Positions 7,353-8,137 of a DNA stretch of 8,137 nucleotides are shown one piece after another. The position numbers and the translations under genes are program-made. The stretch's first letter is position 1. Every line of letters starts with the position of its first letter. The notes under the pieces were generated by a model. The model did not search any database. It saw nothing but the letters and a program-made list of their open reading frames with translations, and was not told where the DNA came from. Source of the stretch: Lactobacillus sp. UBA5815 (lineage in GTDB: Bacteria; Bacillota; Bacilli; Lactobacillales; Lactobacillaceae); assembly GCA_002417825.1 (NCBI GenBank), contig DICX01000050.1, positions 1 to 8,137 on the forward strand, in the 5' to 3' direction.

Positions 7353-7910
7353 TTATCCTTGGGTGATTTCTTGACGTTTTTCATCCGCCAAATCATCGAT
7401 TCTCTTCGTAGAAGTATCGGTTTCCTTTTGAACTTGTTGTTCTAAGCGACGTTGTTCATCTTCTGTTAAATCGCCATTTTTTTCTTGGCGTTTCAAAGCT
7501 TCCATCGCTTCGCGACGGACATTGCGAACCGCGATTTTAGCTTGTTCGGATAATTTACCAACCTGCTTGGCAATCTCTTGACGACGTTCGCCTGTCAATT
7601 GCGGGATAACCAAACGAATCACGTTGCCATCATTTGCAGGAGTCAAACCAAGATTAGAGGCTAGTAAAGCATGCTCAATGGCATCTAAGCTTGATTTATC
7701 ATAGGGCGTGACCATTAAGACCCGTGGCTCGGGGATCGTCACACTCGACATTTGTGTCAGCGGCGTTGGAACACCATAATAATCAACTTTAACTGGTTCA
7801 AGGAGTCCAGCGTTAGCAACACCGGCACGAATCGTCCCTAAGTCTTTTTGAAAAACTTCAATCGATTTTGCCATATTTGACTTTGCTTTATCAATAATCT
7901 CATTTGTCAT
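7353..7910 (-). CDS. frr: Ribosome recycling factor
   Basis: With EF-G, splits the post-termination ribosome so that it can start again; cytosolic and essential in bacteria. Starting at the ATG at 7910 gives 185 residues, exactly the classic RRF length (E. coli has 185). Seen are the helical N-terminus, DYYGVPTPL at 43-51 at the domain II boundary, NDGNVIRL at 93-100, LTGERR at 105-110 and the ribosome-contact motif RNVRR at 129-133. Residue 31 is Val (IRAGVANAG) where most RRFs have Arg (RAGRAN or RTGRAS). A GTG 16 codons upstream is also open but lies inside pyrH and adds residues unlike RRF. The ATG has GGGGTGA (7922-7916) with a 5-base spacer. The pyrH stop lies 8-10 bases inside this gene, giving an 11-base overlap that suggests coupled translation. 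Confidence 0.97.
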   Translation of the reverse strand: MTNEIIDKAKSNMAKSIEVFQKDLGTIRAGVANAGLLEPVKVDYYGVPTPLTQMSSVTIPEPRVLMVTPYDKSSLDAIEHALLASNLGLTPANDGNVIRLVIPQLTGERRQEIAKQVGKLSEQAKIAVRNVRREAMEALKRQEKNGDLTEDEQRRLEQQVQKETDTSTKRIDDLADEKRQEITQG

Positions 7911-8109
7911 GATTTTCACCCCGAATGATCGTTCCAATATTTTGGCCTTCAACCACACGCTTGATATTGCCCGGCTTATTAACGTTGAACACGACCAATG
8001 GAATCTCAGTATCCATTGACAGTGAGCTAGCCGTGCGATCCATAACTTTCAAGTTCTTGGAGATAACATCTACTTGTGTAAGTTCAGTAAAACGCTTGGC
8101 TTGTGGATC
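7900..8109 (-). CDS. pyrH: UMP kinase, C-terminal 69 residues only (5' part lost at contig end)
   Basis: Fragment of bacterial UMP kinase, the hexameric amino-acid-kinase-family enzyme that phosphorylates UMP to UDP. The 69 genuine residues begin at DPQAKRFTEL and carry the conserved end of the family: VMDRTASSLSMD at 23-34 of the fragment, IPLVVFNVN at 36-44 and GNIKRVVEG at 48-56, which belong to the C-terminal nucleotide-binding half. A full protein is about 240 residues, so roughly 170 are missing. The break is technical, not biological: coding sequence stops where adapter sequence begins at 8110. The open frame runs on into the adapter and would start at a GTG there, adding a false MYKRQ leader. 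The TGA stop (7902-7900) overlaps the frr start region by 11 bases. pyrH directly before frr is the standard order in Firmicutes and many other bacteria. Confidence 0.95.
   Translation of the reverse strand, partial: DPQAKRFTELTQVDVISKNLKVMDRTASSLSMDTEIPLVVFNVNKPGNIKRVVEGQNIGTIIRGENHDK
7916..7922 (-). promoter_or_regulatory. Ribosome binding site that fixes the frr start
   Basis: GGGGTGA is spaced 5 bases before the ATG at 7910-7908, inside the 3' end of pyrH. Its GGTGA part pairs with the 16S rRNA tail. It supports the 185-residue RRF over the GTG at 7958. Confidence 0.75.
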
Positions 8110-8137
8110 CTGCCTCTTATACACTTCTCCGCGCCCC
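8110..8137. other. Residual Tn5/Nextera sequencing adapter at contig end (not genomic)
   Basis: On the plus strand this reads CTGCCTCTTATACAC, then TTCTCCGCGCCCC. The Nextera transposon mosaic end begins CTGTCTCTTATACACATCT and continues CCGAGCCCA in the read-2 adapter. Aligned without gaps, 24 of 28 bases agree; the mismatches are at 8113, 8125, 8132 and 8137. The pyrH homology stops at exactly the base where the match begins, as expected at a tagmentation junction. The mismatches fit low-quality read ends. A true IS50/Tn5 element is unlikely because the match goes past the 19-base mosaic end into the synthetic adapter tail. Confidence 0.93.

Noticed and set aside
7911..7958. Sixteen-codon N-terminal extension of RRF from a GTG
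   Set aside because: It lies inside pyrH, lacks a ribosome site, and would give a length and N-terminus unlike the family.
8110..8137. End of a natural Tn5/IS50 insertion sequence
   Set aside because: The match continues beyond the mosaic end into synthetic adapter sequence, ends at the contig tip, and there is no transposase or target-site duplication.

Overview
The window is one end of a compact, one-directional housekeeping operon from a Gram-positive bacterium of the order Lactobacillales. All genes are on the minus strand, so transcription runs from high to low coordinates. In transcription order they are pyrH (3' end only), frr, uppS, cdsA, rseP, proS and polC (5' two thirds, running off the window at position 1). 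Gaps between genes are 3 to 37 bases, and pyrH and frr overlap by 11 bases. No RNA gene, mobile element, CRISPR array, convincing promoter or terminator was found. No stretch over 300 bases lacks a gene.

The order frr-uppS-cdsA-(dxr)-rseP-proS-polC is a classic Firmicutes arrangement. The absence of dxr between cdsA and rseP fits lactic acid bacteria, which make isoprenoids by the mevalonate route. Base composition is moderately AT-rich (roughly 40 % GC by eye). Details of the proteins, such as MLDGYSF in the prolyl-tRNA synthetase and a RRF ending in EITQG, resemble what I recall from Lactobacillus sensu stricto (acidophilus/delbrueckii group). This placement is from memory and would need a database search.

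Functionally the operon joins several essential processes. PyrH supplies UDP for nucleotide synthesis and RRF recycles ribosomes. UppS makes the C55 lipid carrier for cell wall synthesis and CdsA makes CDP-diacylglycerol for phospholipids. RseP is a membrane protease, ProRS charges tRNA-Pro, and PolC is the replicative DNA polymerase. Several starts lie next to or inside the previous gene's stop, which suggests translational coupling.

The oddest stretch is the last 28 bases (8110-8137). They are not genomic: they match the Tn5/Nextera mosaic end and adjoining adapter with a few mismatches. The genuine pyrH sequence therefore stops at 8109, and a GTG inside the adapter creates a false start (MYKRQ...) for the pyrH fragment. 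I found no undescribed biological system here; the rest is ordinary core genome with a few lineage-specific residue changes worth a look.
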